Positions 1 through 8,315 of a DNA stretch of 64,000 nucleotides are shown here, one piece after another. The position numbers and the translations under genes are program-made. The notes below the pieces were generated by a model. That model was not told the DNA's origin, did not search any database, and saw only the letters and a program-made list of their open reading frames with translations. The stretch lies in NCBI RefSeq assembly GCF_029960785.1, contig NZ_JASBQE010000016.1, forward strand, positions 1 to 64,000. Reading direction: 5' to 3'. Within the stretch, counting starts at the first letter, position 1. Each line of letters opens with the position of its first letter. The DNA comes from Polyangium sp. 15x6. GTDB taxonomy: Bacteria; Myxococcota_A; Polyangia; Polyangiales; Polyangiaceae.

Positions 1-112
1 GAGAAACTGCGCATCGCGCAGTTTCTCCGCCCTCGGTCCAGGCCGTGCCTGGTCCGGGGTGCAGGGGGCGGACAGCCCCCTGCTGGGGTGCGGGGCAAAG
101 CCCCGCCGCGCA
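1..112. repeat. Composite hairpin element, copy A (partial, right-hand module)
   Basis: The window opens exactly on the first stem of a module. In order: a 12-bp stem at 1-27, an imperfect 9-bp stem at 35-55 (ggtccaggc against gcctggtcc), a 9-bp G-run/C-run stem at 61-83 (gcagggggc/gccccctgc) and a 7-bp stem at 90-106 (gcggggc, loop aaa, gccccgc). It ends against the stop codon of the minus-strand gene at 116. The left partner module of a full copy would lie outside the window. Confidence 0.85.
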
Positions 113-115
113 TCC

Positions 116-2641
116 CTACGCCTTCGGCCGCGCGAGGTTTTCCTTCAGATCGATCCACCACACCGGCGCGCCCGCCGCGGGCTCGCCGCCGGGAGGCCCG
201 ACGCTCACCTCGACGCGGATCGGCCCGACCGCGCGCATGTAGATCCGCTGCCCGACGGCCGTCGCGCCGAGCTTGCAGATCGCCACCTCCACGCGCGGAT
301 CGTCTGCGGCGACTTCGCCGTCGTCCTCGGCGCGCATGTACAGCACCTCGACGTTCGGCTTCGTGCATGCGCCGACCTCGCGCCACACGTCGTACTCGAC
401 CGAGGGATCGAGCACATCGGCGAGCTGGCCGTGGCGATTGCGGCCCACGCGGTACTTGAAGGCGTCGCGCTTCTCGGCGCGCACGTTCGCGCCGATGCGT
501 TCGAACTTCATCGCGAGGGCGCCGAGCGCGCATGCCGTCTTCACCGTCGGCGCGCCGAGGTTCAGCCGATCGGGCTCGATGAAGCGGTGGATCTTCACGT
601 TCTTCGGGAGCGTCGCCGTGAGTTTGTCGAGCAGCGCCGGGTGCATGCTCATGCGACCGCCGAGCATCACGCGCAGGCCGTCGTAGGGATCCGGATCACG
701 CCCGATCTTCTCGAGCGCCTTCTCCAGGCCCACGCGCACCTCCTCGACCGCCTCGGAGAACCAGCCGTCGATCTCCGCGGCGATCGCTTGCCGATCCACC
801 TCGAGCGGGAAGTCGAAGAACGGACCGTCGAGCGTGGCGAGCTTGATCGACTTGGGCAGGCGCGCCTCGCCGCCTTCGAGCAGCGGCCGGATCGCGTCCT
901 TCAGCACCTCGGCGTTCGCGCGGCCCTCGGGGCTCGCGACGAGCAGGTGCTCGAGCGCGCCCACGGGCGTCTCCTCGCTCGGACGATCGAAGGGCACGCG
1001 CGCCGCGCCCACGCTCGCTTCCGCGGCGACGTAGAGCCGATACGCGAGCCGGTGCAGGAGCCGCTCCCCGCCGAACCACGGGATGCTCGTCGGCTCGAGG
1101 TACTCGATCATCCGCTCGTAGCCGCCCTCCATCTGCTCCTCGGGTTTGGCGTTGCGGAACAGACCGAACACCACGCCCGTCTCGCTCGCGCCCGCGTCGA
1201 GCGCCACGAACGGCACCGGATCGGGCTTCGGCTGCACGGCGAACGCGCGGAACGCGAAGGCTGCGAACGGGATCGCCGCGGGGCCCGCGTCGACCACGTT
1301 CAGCATGTCCATGTCGTGGAACTCGAGCATGCCGGCGGGCAGGCTGCGGAAGAGGCCGCGACGAAAGGCCACGAGCGCGCTCTTGCGCCGATCATCGTTC
1401 CAGCCCGAGGGCATCGCCACGAGGTAACGCGTGTGGATGCCGCGCGTCCTGTGGTTGACGTTCAGGCCGATGTAGTAGGCGTAGAGCTCGATCGGATCGA
1501 ACGGATCGTGCGCGCCGATCCCGTCCTCGTCGATGATCGGCGGAGCCGGCTTCTTGAGCGTCTCTTGCGTCTCGGGATCGCCGCGGCCGCGCAGTGAGAT
1601 CTTCTCCTTGCGATCCACGCGCTCGCGCAGCATCGGCAGGTGCGTGAGCGTCGCCGCGCCGAGCGCGATCGACTCCTCGCCGCCCTTCCTGCGCAGAGCG
1701 CGCGCCGCGTGTCCGATCGTCACCTCGCCCCAGCGCGTCATCGGCAGGATCACGCGATCGCGCCACGCCTTCAGCGTGCGTCCGAGCTGCTCGAACGAGA
1801 TCTCGCTCGGGTTCTCGTAGTCGGCCGAGACCACGGGCGCGCTCGTCGCGCCGATGCGCACGAGCTCCGGCGCGCTGCGATCGCCGCGCAGGGCGACGAC
1901 CGTCGTGCTCGATCCGAGATCGATCGACACCCACTCCTTGAGCACGTCGAGTTTCGGATCACGCCGCTTGATCTCCGGCGGCACCGCGTCCTTGTCCGTG
2001 CGCCCGATCCGCCGGTGGATGCCGACGACCTTGCCCTGGCGCAGGATCGCGATCGCCGTCTGCCCCACGTACCGCGCGCCGTTCCAGAGACCGGCCGAGG
2101 GATCGGTGAGCAGGTGCCCCTTCACGCAGGGCAGGTTCGCCACGACCGTCGGGAACAGATCGGCGAGGTGATCACTCGAGGCGGCCCCGTCGTAACGCTC
2201 CACCTTGATCGCGGGGCTGTAATAGTCCTGCGCGCCGGCGCCGTAGATGCGCGGCGTCGTCTGGATCAGCTTGAGGTAGGGGATGGGTGAGGTGTGTTCG
2301 TCGAGCCGGTATTCTTGGTACTGCTTCGTCCACCCGATCTGGTTTTCCATCTCGGGCCCGATGCGAGGCACGCTCGCGTTCATCTCGGTGCCGAAGTAGA
2401 GGAACTTCGTCGGCGCGCCGCCCACGAACGCCGCGATCCGCACCTCGATGAACGACTGCGAGGCTGGCAGCGGAGGCAGCGGGATCGTGTAATCGAGCAC
2501 CAGCGTCGTGGACCAGGGCTGATCGAACAGGCGCGACTCCCACCGTGTCACCAGCGTCGGAAAGCCCCTCCCCTCGAGCGAAGTGAGCCTCTCGGCCTCG
2601 CGAAGGTGGGCGTCGTCGATCGACAGCTCGTAGAGCGACAT
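116..2641 (-). CDS. Hsp70/actin-fold ATPase-like protein with long N-terminal extension
   Basis: 841 aa, ATG start with AAGG about 12 bases upstream. The C-terminal two thirds carry the actin/Hsp70 ATPase signatures: a phosphate-1 loop near residues 239-250 (SIDLGSSTTVVA), a phosphate-2-like motif near 490 (ALDAGASETGVVFG) and an adenosine-type motif near 690 (VMLGGRMSMHP). About 235 residues precede the ATPase core, unlike DnaK where the core starts at the N terminus, and no DnaK peptide-binding domain is recognisable. There is no signal peptide, so it is probably cytoplasmic. The fold family is well supported; partner and substrate are unknown. It is divergent from the Ser/Thr kinase at 2823, with 181 bp between the two starts. 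Confidence 0.8.
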   Translation of the reverse strand: MSLYELSIDDAHLREAERLTSLEGRGFPTLVTRWESRLFDQPWSTTLVLDYTIPLPPLPASQSFIEVRIAAFVGGAPTKFLYFGTEMNASVPRIGPEMENQIGWTKQYQEYRLDEHTSPIPYLKLIQTTPRIYGAGAQDYYSPAIKVERYDGAASSDHLADLFPTVVANLPCVKGHLLTDPSAGLWNGARYVGQTAIAILRQGKVVGIHRRIGRTDKDAVPPEIKRRDPKLDVLKEWVSIDLGSSTTVVALRGDRSAPELVRIGATSAPVVSADYENPSEISFEQLGRTLKAWRDRVILPMTRWGEVTIGHAARALRRKGGEESIALGAATLTHLPMLRERVDRKEKISLRGRGDPETQETLKKPAPPIIDEDGIGAHDPFDPIELYAYYIGLNVNHRTRGIHTRYLVAMPSGWNDDRRKSALVAFRRGLFRSLPAGMLEFHDMDMLNVVDAGPAAIPFAAFAFRAFAVQPKPDPVPFVALDAGASETGVVFGLFRNAKPEEQMEGGYERMIEYLEPTSIPWFGGERLLHRLAYRLYVAAEASVGAARVPFDRPSEETPVGALEHLLVASPEGRANAEVLKDAIRPLLEGGEARLPKSIKLATLDGPFFDFPLEVDRQAIAAEIDGWFSEAVEEVRVGLEKALEKIGRDPDPYDGLRVMLGGRMSMHPALLDKLTATLPKNVKIHRFIEPDRLNLGAPTVKTACALGALAMKFERIGANVRAEKRDAFKYRVGRNRHGQLADVLDPSVEYDVWREVGACTKPNVEVLYMRAEDDGEVAADDPRVEVAICKLGATAVGQRIYMRAVGPIRVEVSVGPPGGEPAAGAPVWWIDLKENLARPKA

Positions 2642-2822
2642 ACGGGGGCGACCTTAACACGAACACGCTTCCCGTCGGCAAAGGCCCTGTGGGGCATCCG
2701 TGACCCCCGCGTCCTGCCGGCGCCCCGCCTTTTCCCCCACCCGCCTCCTGGGCTCGCGCCCGGCACCCGTGGTAAGCTCGAGACGTGTTGGATTCCTTCC
2801 GCTTCTCGCGAGCGACGATCCG

Positions 2823-4313
2823 ATGACCCTCACCCCCGGCCAAGTCATCGACGACAAGTACCGCATCGTCCGCCTCCTCGGCACGGGGGGGATGGGCGCG
2901 GTCTTCGAGGGCGAGAACACGCGGATCAAGCGCCGCGTCGCCATCAAGGTCCTGCACGCGAGCGTCTCCGGCTCGGGCGAGACCGTCGCGCGCTTCGAGC
3001 GCGAGGCCCAGGCCGCAGGAAGGATTGGCTCGGAGCACATCTGTGAGGTGCTCGATCTCGGCGTTCTCCCCGACCAATCGCGCTACATGGTCATGGAGTA
3101 CCTCGACGGCGAGACCTTGAGCGCGCGGATCAAGCGCTCGGGCCGCCTCACGCCGGCGCAGAGCATCCCGCTCATGGCGCAGGTCCTCGACGCGCTCGGC
3201 GCCGCGCACGCCGCGGGGATCATCCATCGCGATCTCAAGCCCGACAACATCTTCATCCTGCCGAACAAGGCGGGCCGCGCCGACTTCATCAAGATCCTCG
3301 ACTTCGGCGTCTCGAAGTTCTCGCAGATCGGCGGCGAGGAGATGAACGTGACGCGGGCCGGCTCGGTCGTGGGCACGCCGTACTACATGTCGCCCGAGCA
3401 GGCCCGCGGCATGAACGTCGTCGACGCGCGCAGCGACATCTACGCGCTCGGCGTCGTGCTCTACCAGGCGACGACCGGACAAGTCCCCTTCCGCGCCGAG
3501 ACGTTCAACGAGCTGCTCTTCAAGATCGCGCTGGAGCTCCCGCCTCCGCCGCAGCAGTTCGTCCCGGATCTCGATCCCGAGTTCTCCCTGATCATCCAGC
3601 GCGCGATGGCTCGCGAGCAGGTGCACCGCTTCCAGTCCTGCGCCGAGTTCAAGGACGCGCTCTTCGCCTGGCAAGCGGCGCGTGGTGGGAGTCCGAGCAT
3701 CGTCCCCGGCGCGCGTCTGGCGACGCAGCCACCCGGCATGCTCATGGCGCCAGGGCCGCTGACGGCGACGCCGCTGCCCGGCGTGATCCCAGGCGTCGGG
3801 ATGGCAACGCCGCCGCCCGGCGCGCCCGGCATGGGCACGACGGGACAAACCGGTACATCACTCGACGGATCGCAGGGCACGGCGAACGCGTGGGGCCACA
3901 CCTCGGGCGCCGCCGCGCCGAAGCCTTCGCGCGCGAACGCAATCGTGGGCGGGCTCGTCGGGCTCGTGCTGCTCTCGGGTCTCGGCGTCGCCGGCTACCT
4001 GATGCTCGGCAAGAAAGATCCAGCGCCAGCCGGCGGATCGATCCCGAGCACGAGCGTCGCCCCGCCCATCCCAACGACCGCCGCCACACCAACGACGGCG
4101 CCAACGCCGAGCGCCGCAGAGGTCGTCAATCCCCCGTCGGAAGACACGAAGCCGACCGAGCCCACCGCGAGCGCAGCGCCAACCCCGACGACCTCGACCG
4201 CGCCGCTCGGCACGACATCGACGAAGCTCGGCGGTCCACTCCCCAAGCCCTCCGCGACGTCGACGAACAAGACGAACAAGGGCGGGACGACAGGCGGCGA
4301 CTTCGGCTACTAG
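2823..4313 (+). CDS. Membrane-anchored Hanks-type serine/threonine protein kinase
   Basis: 496 aa from the ATG at 2823, which begins directly before the kinase domain; an in-frame upstream extension looks non-coding. All catalytic elements are present: Gly-rich loop GTGGMGAVFEG (20-30), Lys42, HRDLKPDN (135-142, catalytic Asp137), DFG (160-162) and an activation segment ending in the SPEQ motif. A Pro/Gly/Thr-rich linker (290-370) leads to one membrane segment at about 373-395, then a Pro/Thr/Ala-rich tail of about 100 residues likely outside the membrane. This is the usual myxobacterial PknB-like layout but without PASTA repeats. It ends just before hairpin element copy B. Confidence 0.95.
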   Translation: MTLTPGQVIDDKYRIVRLLGTGGMGAVFEGENTRIKRRVAIKVLHASVSGSGETVARFEREAQAAGRIGSEHICEVLDLGVLPDQSRYMVMEYLDGETLSARIKRSGRLTPAQSIPLMAQVLDALGAAHAAGIIHRDLKPDNIFILPNKAGRADFIKILDFGVSKFSQIGGEEMNVTRAGSVVGTPYYMSPEQARGMNVVDARSDIYALGVVLYQATTGQVPFRAETFNELLFKIALELPPPPQQFVPDLDPEFSLIIQRAMAREQVHRFQSCAEFKDALFAWQAARGGSPSIVPGARLATQPPGMLMAPGPLTATPLPGVIPGVGMATPPPGAPGMGTTGQTGTSLDGSQGTANAWGHTSGAAAPKPSRANAIVGGLVGLVLLSGLGVAGYLMLGKKDPAPAGGSIPSTSVAPPIPTTAATPTTAPTPSAAEVVNPPSEDTKPTEPTASAAPTPTTSTAPLGTTSTKLGGPLPKPSATSTNKTNKGGTTGGDFGY

Positions 4314-4328
4314 CCAGGATGCGCGTGC

Positions 4329-4678
4329 GCGGGGCGTTGCCCCGCACCCCAGCAGGGGGCTGTCCGCCCCCTGCACCCCGGACCAGGCACGGCCTGGACC
4401 GAGGGCGGAAAAACCGCGCGATGCGCGGTTTTTCCGACGGGCCCCGGGCAAGACCACGAACGGCGTTGCCAGCTGAAACAGCAGCGCTGTCCCCCTCGTC
4501 GAGGGGACACGTCAACGCCACGGTTTTGACTGGCAACCTCGTCGCGGGTCTTGCCACGGCCCGTTCGATGAACTGCGCATCGCGCAGTTCATCGACCCCG
4601 AGTCCAGCGCTTGCGCTGGTCCGGGTCCAGGGGTGGACAACCCCTGGTCGGGGTCCGGGGTGAAAACCCCGGCGCTAC
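4329..4678. repeat. Composite hairpin element, copy B (full, two opposed modules)
   Basis: About 350 bp filling the gap between convergent stop codons at 4313 and 4686. Left module: 7-bp stem 4329-4345 (gcggggc, loop gtt, gccccgc), then the G5/C5 stem, then the ggaccaggc-type stem, then a 12-bp AT-containing stem around gcgcgatgcgc. The right module repeats the four stems in reverse order and ends at 4655-4672 (ccggggt/accccgg). The core of about 130 bp is an imperfect inverted repeat (ggcaagacc near its start, ggtcttgcc near its end). No ORF in it resembles a protein. Confidence 0.9.
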
Positions 4679-4685
4679 GCTGTGA

Positions 4686-5720
4686 TTAGAACCGACCGAC
4701 GAGCCCGGCGCCGTTCGGCGCGACGTACGGCATGACCATCGCGCCTGCTGGTTTGTCCTGCTTGCTCCCGATCAGGAACAACGCGACGCCTGCGCCGGCC
4801 AGCGCTGCGCCTGCTGCGAAGCCCACGATTGCGCCCGTCCCGCGCGAGGCGGACGCCTCGTCGAGCGCGGTGATCTCCGCCTGTTTGTCTGCGGGGCACG
4901 GCTTTGGGCAGGCGTTGAAGGCGTCGTCGGCTTCCTTCGACTTGTTCACGAACATGACTGTGAAGATCGTGCCGGCGATGATTCCTGCTCCGCCGAGGCC
5001 CATGCCGGCGATGCCGACGTACTTCAGCGGGCTCTTGCCCTGCGGCTTGTCCGGGGTCGGCCCGGCGGCCCCGCCGGTTTGTCCGCTCCCTTCCGGCGCT
5101 GCTGCGCCCTCCGTGGGCGCCTCCACTTCGAGCGACACTTCTTTCTTCTCGCCGTCGCCGAGCGAGACCTCCTGCGTGACGGCGTTGCGCCCCGCCGCGG
5201 TCGCGGTGACCACGTGTTTGCCTGGATCGATCGGGCGGTGCACACCGATGAGCGCGGACGTGACGCCTTGCTCGTCGAGCTTGACCGTCACCTTCGCGGG
5301 ATCCGCTGCGCCTGGGCCCGTGAGCACGATGCGCAGCGAGCCGATGCGCGGCTCGATCGCGGCAAGCTCGGTCTTCGCGTCCTCCTGGGCTCGCTTGAAT
5401 GCCGCGGGCGCGTTCGCGGGCAGCTCCTCGCGGATGATCTTGAGGAACGACTCGCGCGCGGCAACCAGCTTGCCGAGACCGACCTGCCCGCGCCCGATCA
5501 GCAACAGATGCGTCGGCGCGTGGATGATCGCCTCGGCGCGGCCGAGGAGATCGATCGCCTCTGCGTAGTTCTTGTTCTGGAGGGCCTCGGCGCCTTGCTG
5601 CGCAAGGGAGCGCGCGGCCGCCTTCTCCTCGGCCGTCTGCGAGGAAGCAGGCGTGGGCGAAAGGAGCGCGAGCGCGACGGTGGCGGCGGCGGCGAGTGGA
5701 GCGAGACGATGGAGGCGCAC
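4686..5720 (-). CDS. Exported TPR/PEGA-like protein with two membrane segments
   Basis: 344 aa, GTG start with a good GAGGAG ribosome site about nine bases upstream. Signal peptide at 1-28. Residues 30-110 are Ala-rich helices of TPR character (QQGAEALQNKNYAEAIDLLG). Residues 125-200 read as a PEGA-like beta domain (GKHVVTATAAGRN). A Pro/Gly linker follows, then hydrophobic segments at 233-258 and 295-318 separated by a loop holding two cysteines (CPKPC). This layout is common among uncharacterised secreted or envelope proteins of Polyangiales. No enzymatic motif was found; a structural or scaffolding envelope role is a guess. It is divergent from trehalose-6-phosphate synthase. Confidence 0.75.
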   Translation of the reverse strand: MRLHRLAPLAAAATVALALLSPTPASSQTAEEKAAARSLAQQGAEALQNKNYAEAIDLLGRAEAIIHAPTHLLLIGRGQVGLGKLVAARESFLKIIREELPANAPAAFKRAQEDAKTELAAIEPRIGSLRIVLTGPGAADPAKVTVKLDEQGVTSALIGVHRPIDPGKHVVTATAAGRNAVTQEVSLGDGEKKEVSLEVEAPTEGAAAPEGSGQTGGAAGPTPDKPQGKSPLKYVGIAGMGLGGAGIIAGTIFTVMFVNKSKEADDAFNACPKPCPADKQAEITALDEASASRGTGAIVGFAAGAALAGAGVALFLIGSKQDKPAGAMVMPYVAPNGAGLVGRF

Positions 5721-5823
5721 GGGACGTTATCTCCTCGATCTCCGACCCTACCACACGAGCAGGCGCATCGATCAAATCCGCGAGACCGCCCACGACGGCA
5801 TTGCTTTCGCATGGGCGGACCCC

Positions 5824-7275
5824 ATGAAAACCCGCTCCCCCCGCCTGGTCATCGTGAGCGCGCGCGCGCCGTTCGTGAGTACGGCGAGCGGCATCGTTCG
5901 CGCGCCGGGCGGACTCATCTCCGCGCTCCTGCCGCTCATGCGCAGATCGCGTGGCACCTGGATCGCGACGGGCGCGGATCGGGAGGCTTGCGACACGAGC
6001 GAGCTCCCTTTTCGCGTGCGTACCCTCTCCCTTCCCTCGGAGATCCGCTCGGCCTGGTATGCGGGCGCCTCGAACGGCGCGCTCTGGCCGCTTTCGCACG
6101 GCTTCGTCGAGATGTGTCGTTTCCGCGCCGAGCAAGCACGCGCCTACTTCGAGGTGTGTCGCGCGGCCGCGGATACCGCTGCCGAGCATGCGCCTCCGGG
6201 CGGCGTCGTCTGGGTCCACGACTACCAGCTCGCGCTCGTCCCTGCCCTGCTCCGGGCGCGCAGGCCCGACCTCACGATCGGCTTCTTCTGGCACATCCCC
6301 TGGCCCCCGAGCGAGAGCTTGCGCGTCTTGCCCTGGGCCTCCGAGCTCGTCGAGGGGGTGCTCGGCGCGGATCTCGTGGGCCTCCACGTCCCGCGGTACG
6401 TGCGCGCCTTCCGCGACGCGCTCGACGAGCTCGGCGTCGCGTACGCGAACGACGGCGGAAGCATCGTCGTCCCGCGCGGCGCGCGCCATGCGCGGATCGA
6501 GACGTGGCCGATCGGCGTCGACGTCGACGGCTGGGCCTCGCTCGGGCGCGACGAGAACGTGGCCGCGGAGGCCGCGCGCATCACCGCCGATCTCGGCGGC
6601 GGCCGCGTACTCCTCGCGGTCGATCGCATGGACTATGCGAAGGGCATCGTCGAGCGGCTCGAGGCGTTCGAGCGGCTGCTCGAACGGAACGCCGACGCCC
6701 GCGAGCGCGTCACGCTCGTGCAGATCGGCGTACCGAGCCGCGAGACGGTACCGGCGTATCGCGAGCTCCGGCAGCGGATCGAGGCCACGGTCGGCCGCAT
6801 CCAGGGGCGCTTCGGTGGACCGCGCCGCAAGCCCGTCCACCTCTTCGCGCGGACCTTCGACTCGACCGAGCTCGCCGCGTATTACCTCGCGGCCGACGCC
6901 GCGATCGTCACGCCCAAGCGCGACGGCATGAACCTCGTCGCCTTCGAGTACGTCGCGACCCGGCCGAGGCCGAACGGTCGACTCTTGCTGAGCACGACCG
7001 CGGGCGCGGCCGACGTCCTGCCCGAGGCGCACCTCGTCAACCCCTACGACGAAGAGGGCCTCGCGTCGGCGATCGAGGACGTCGCGCTCGCGCCGGAGAC
7101 GGCGAGCGACATCGCGCGCATGGCCGCGCTGAAGACCAGGGTCTCCCGACTCTCCGTCGAAACGTGGGCCTCGGGCTTCCTCGCCCGACTCGAACAGGTG
7201 ACGGAAGAGCGGCTGCCCGTGCGCGCAGAGCAGACGCGCCTCGCTGCGTCCGCACGTGTCACACGCGCGCGCTGA
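5824..7275 (+). CDS. otsA: Trehalose-6-phosphate synthase (GT20)
   Basis: 483 aa. Transfers glucose from UDP-glucose (or another NDP-glucose) to glucose-6-phosphate to give trehalose-6-phosphate, a stress and spore solute pathway. Start chosen at the ATG before [12 protein letters not shown]20 hallmarks are in order: N-terminal GGLISAL (29-35), HDYQL (132-136), HIPWP (157-161), IGVDVDGW (230-237), DRMDYAKGI (267-275, Arg and Lys for phosphate binding) and [13 protein letters not shown] near 361-373 for the nucleotide sugar. The usual VSNRLP motif reads VSARAP. No trehalose-phosphatase is adjacent. A 4-alpha-glucanotransferase lies 44 kb away in this window. Confidence 0.93.
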   Translation: MKTRSPRLVIVSARAPFVSTASGIVRAPGGLISALLPLMRRSRGTWIATGADREACDTSELPFRVRTLSLPSEIRSAWYAGASNGALWPLSHGFVEMCRFRAEQARAYFEVCRAAADTAAEHAPPGGVVWVHDYQLALVPALLRARRPDLTIGFFWHIPWPPSESLRVLPWASELVEGVLGADLVGLHVPRYVRAFRDALDELGVAYANDGGSIVVPRGARHARIETWPIGVDVDGWASLGRDENVAAEAARITADLGGGRVLLAVDRMDYAKGIVERLEAFERLLERNADARERVTLVQIGVPSRETVPAYRELRQRIEATVGRIQGRFGGPRRKPVHLFARTFDSTELAAYYLAADAAIVTPKRDGMNLVAFEYVATRPRPNGRLLLSTTAGAADVLPEAHLVNPYDEEGLASAIEDVALAPETASDIARMAALKTRVSRLSVETWASGFLARLEQVTEERLPVRAEQTRLAASARVTRAR

Positions 7276-7369
7276 CGAGGACGCTCGCGCGCGTCACGCG
7301 CGGACGGAGCCGCCGTGATCGGGACGCACGAGGGCGGGTGGCACCGGACGTGCTGAACCTGCGGGTCTC

Positions 7370-7819
7370 ATGTCCAGCACTACACGCCCATCGAACCCGG
7401 AGCCGGAGGGCAAAGCCCCCGGACGAACTGCGCCTCGATCCCCCGTCGAGGCTCCGCCGATCCCCACGGTGGGGCACGTATTCCGTTGCCCCGCGTGCGG
7501 CCGCGTGTTTCTCGTCGTGGCTGCGGAGGGCGCGACGGCCGCGCCGCGGTGCGCGTGCGGCGTCGAGCTCGTCGTCGGCACGTTGCCCGCGGGCGCCCAC
7601 GAGATCCAGATGCGCGCGCATGCCAAGCGGCCTCGCGCATCGCGCCGCGCGCGCCCGCGCGGCGAGGAGATCGATCAAGGCTACGGCTCCTCGCATGGCT
7701 ACGGCCCTGGGCACGGCGGACCCACGAGCCCGGGCGACGCGCCTGCTTGCGGCACCGCGGGCACGCCCCCTTGCGAGCAGGCGACCTTGGACATCGCGGC
7801 CGATCCGGAAAAACCCTGA
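7370..7819 (+). CDS. Zinc-ribbon hypothetical protein
   Basis: 149 aa, not recognised. A short treble-clef or zinc-ribbon module near residues 39-65 has CPAC followed about 20 residues later by CACG, four cysteines fit to hold one metal. The flanks are low-complexity: a Pro-rich N-terminus and a His/Gly/Ser tail (GYGSSHGYGPGHGG). No membrane segment or signal peptide. It lies 94 bp after the trehalose synthase on the same strand and could be co-transcribed. The coding call rests on the clean zinc motif and the frame. Confidence 0.55.
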   Translation: MSSTTRPSNPEPEGKAPGRTAPRSPVEAPPIPTVGHVFRCPACGRVFLVVAAEGATAAPRCACGVELVVGTLPAGAHEIQMRAHAKRPRASRRARPRGEEIDQGYGSSHGYGPGHGGPTSPGDAPACGTAGTPPCEQATLDIAADPEKP

Positions 7820-7966
7820 GACTCGTGTTGCTCCGGCGGCGTGCACGCTCTGCCCGGCACGCAGGGTGCATTGGGTGAATGCGGGCGGACGTCCTCGCGG
7901 CGTAACCCCGCCTGCGCGGCACGACGAGTGCGCCGCGCGTGCCGCGCGAGAGGGAGGTAGGAGAGC

Positions 7967-8224
7967 ATGTCGATTCTGCTCTGGATTCTGTTCGGTCTCG
8001 TCGTTGGCGTCATCGCGAAGCTCTTGACGCCGGGTCGTGAGCCCGGAGGGTTCCTCATCACGGTGCTGCTCGGCATCGGCGGCGCGCTTCTGGGCGGCTT
8101 CCTCGGACGCGTGCTCGGGATCTACCCGACGTACCAGTCGACCGGCGGCTTCATCATGTCGATCATCGGCGCGATCCTGATCCTCGCGATCTACAACATC
8201 GCCACGAGTCGTCGCACCGCCTAG
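7967..8224 (+). CDS. GlsB/YeaQ/YmgE-family small membrane protein
   Basis: 85 aa with a strong purine-rich ribosome site (gagggaggtaggagag) just upstream. Three hydrophobic segments, roughly 1-20, 28-50 and 58-78, with the family's Gly-rich pattern (GLVVGVIAKLL, PGG, LLGIGGALLGGFLG). This family (transglycosylase-associated or stress-response membrane proteins) is induced by general stress in many bacteria, but its biochemical role is unknown. Its length matches the family. A perfect 11-bp hairpin after its stop fits a single-gene transcript. Confidence 0.9.
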   Translation: MSILLWILFGLVVGVIAKLLTPGREPGGFLITVLLGIGGALLGGFLGRVLGIYPTYQSTGGFIMSIIGAILILAIYNIATSRRTA

Positions 8225-8272
8225 AACAACCGCGCTCTAGAGCCGCGTACCACCTCGTACGTGGCTCGGAGG

Positions 8273-8313
8273 CGCGCCCCGCGGCGGGAGGAGTCCCGCG
8301 CGGGGCGCGTTTC
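8273..8313. terminator. Hairpin terminator between convergent genes
   Basis: Perfect 11-bp stem, cgcgccccgcg at 8273-8283 and cgcggggcgcg at 8299-8309, loop 15 nt, followed by gtttcgtt. It lies between the stop of the GlsB-like gene (+) and the stop of the kinase gene (-). The U-tract is weak, so rho-independent efficiency is uncertain. Confidence 0.6.
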
Positions 8314-8315
8314 GT

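Noticed and set aside
4329-4678. Insertion sequence or MITE with target duplication
   Set aside because: No transposase, and no clear target-site duplication at any copy. Mobility is not excluded but not supported.
5079-8027. A plus-strand open frame of 982 codons across several genes
   Set aside because: It crosses the ends and starts of four better-supported genes in another frame and is mostly Arg/Ala; trehalose synthase and neighbours explain the region.
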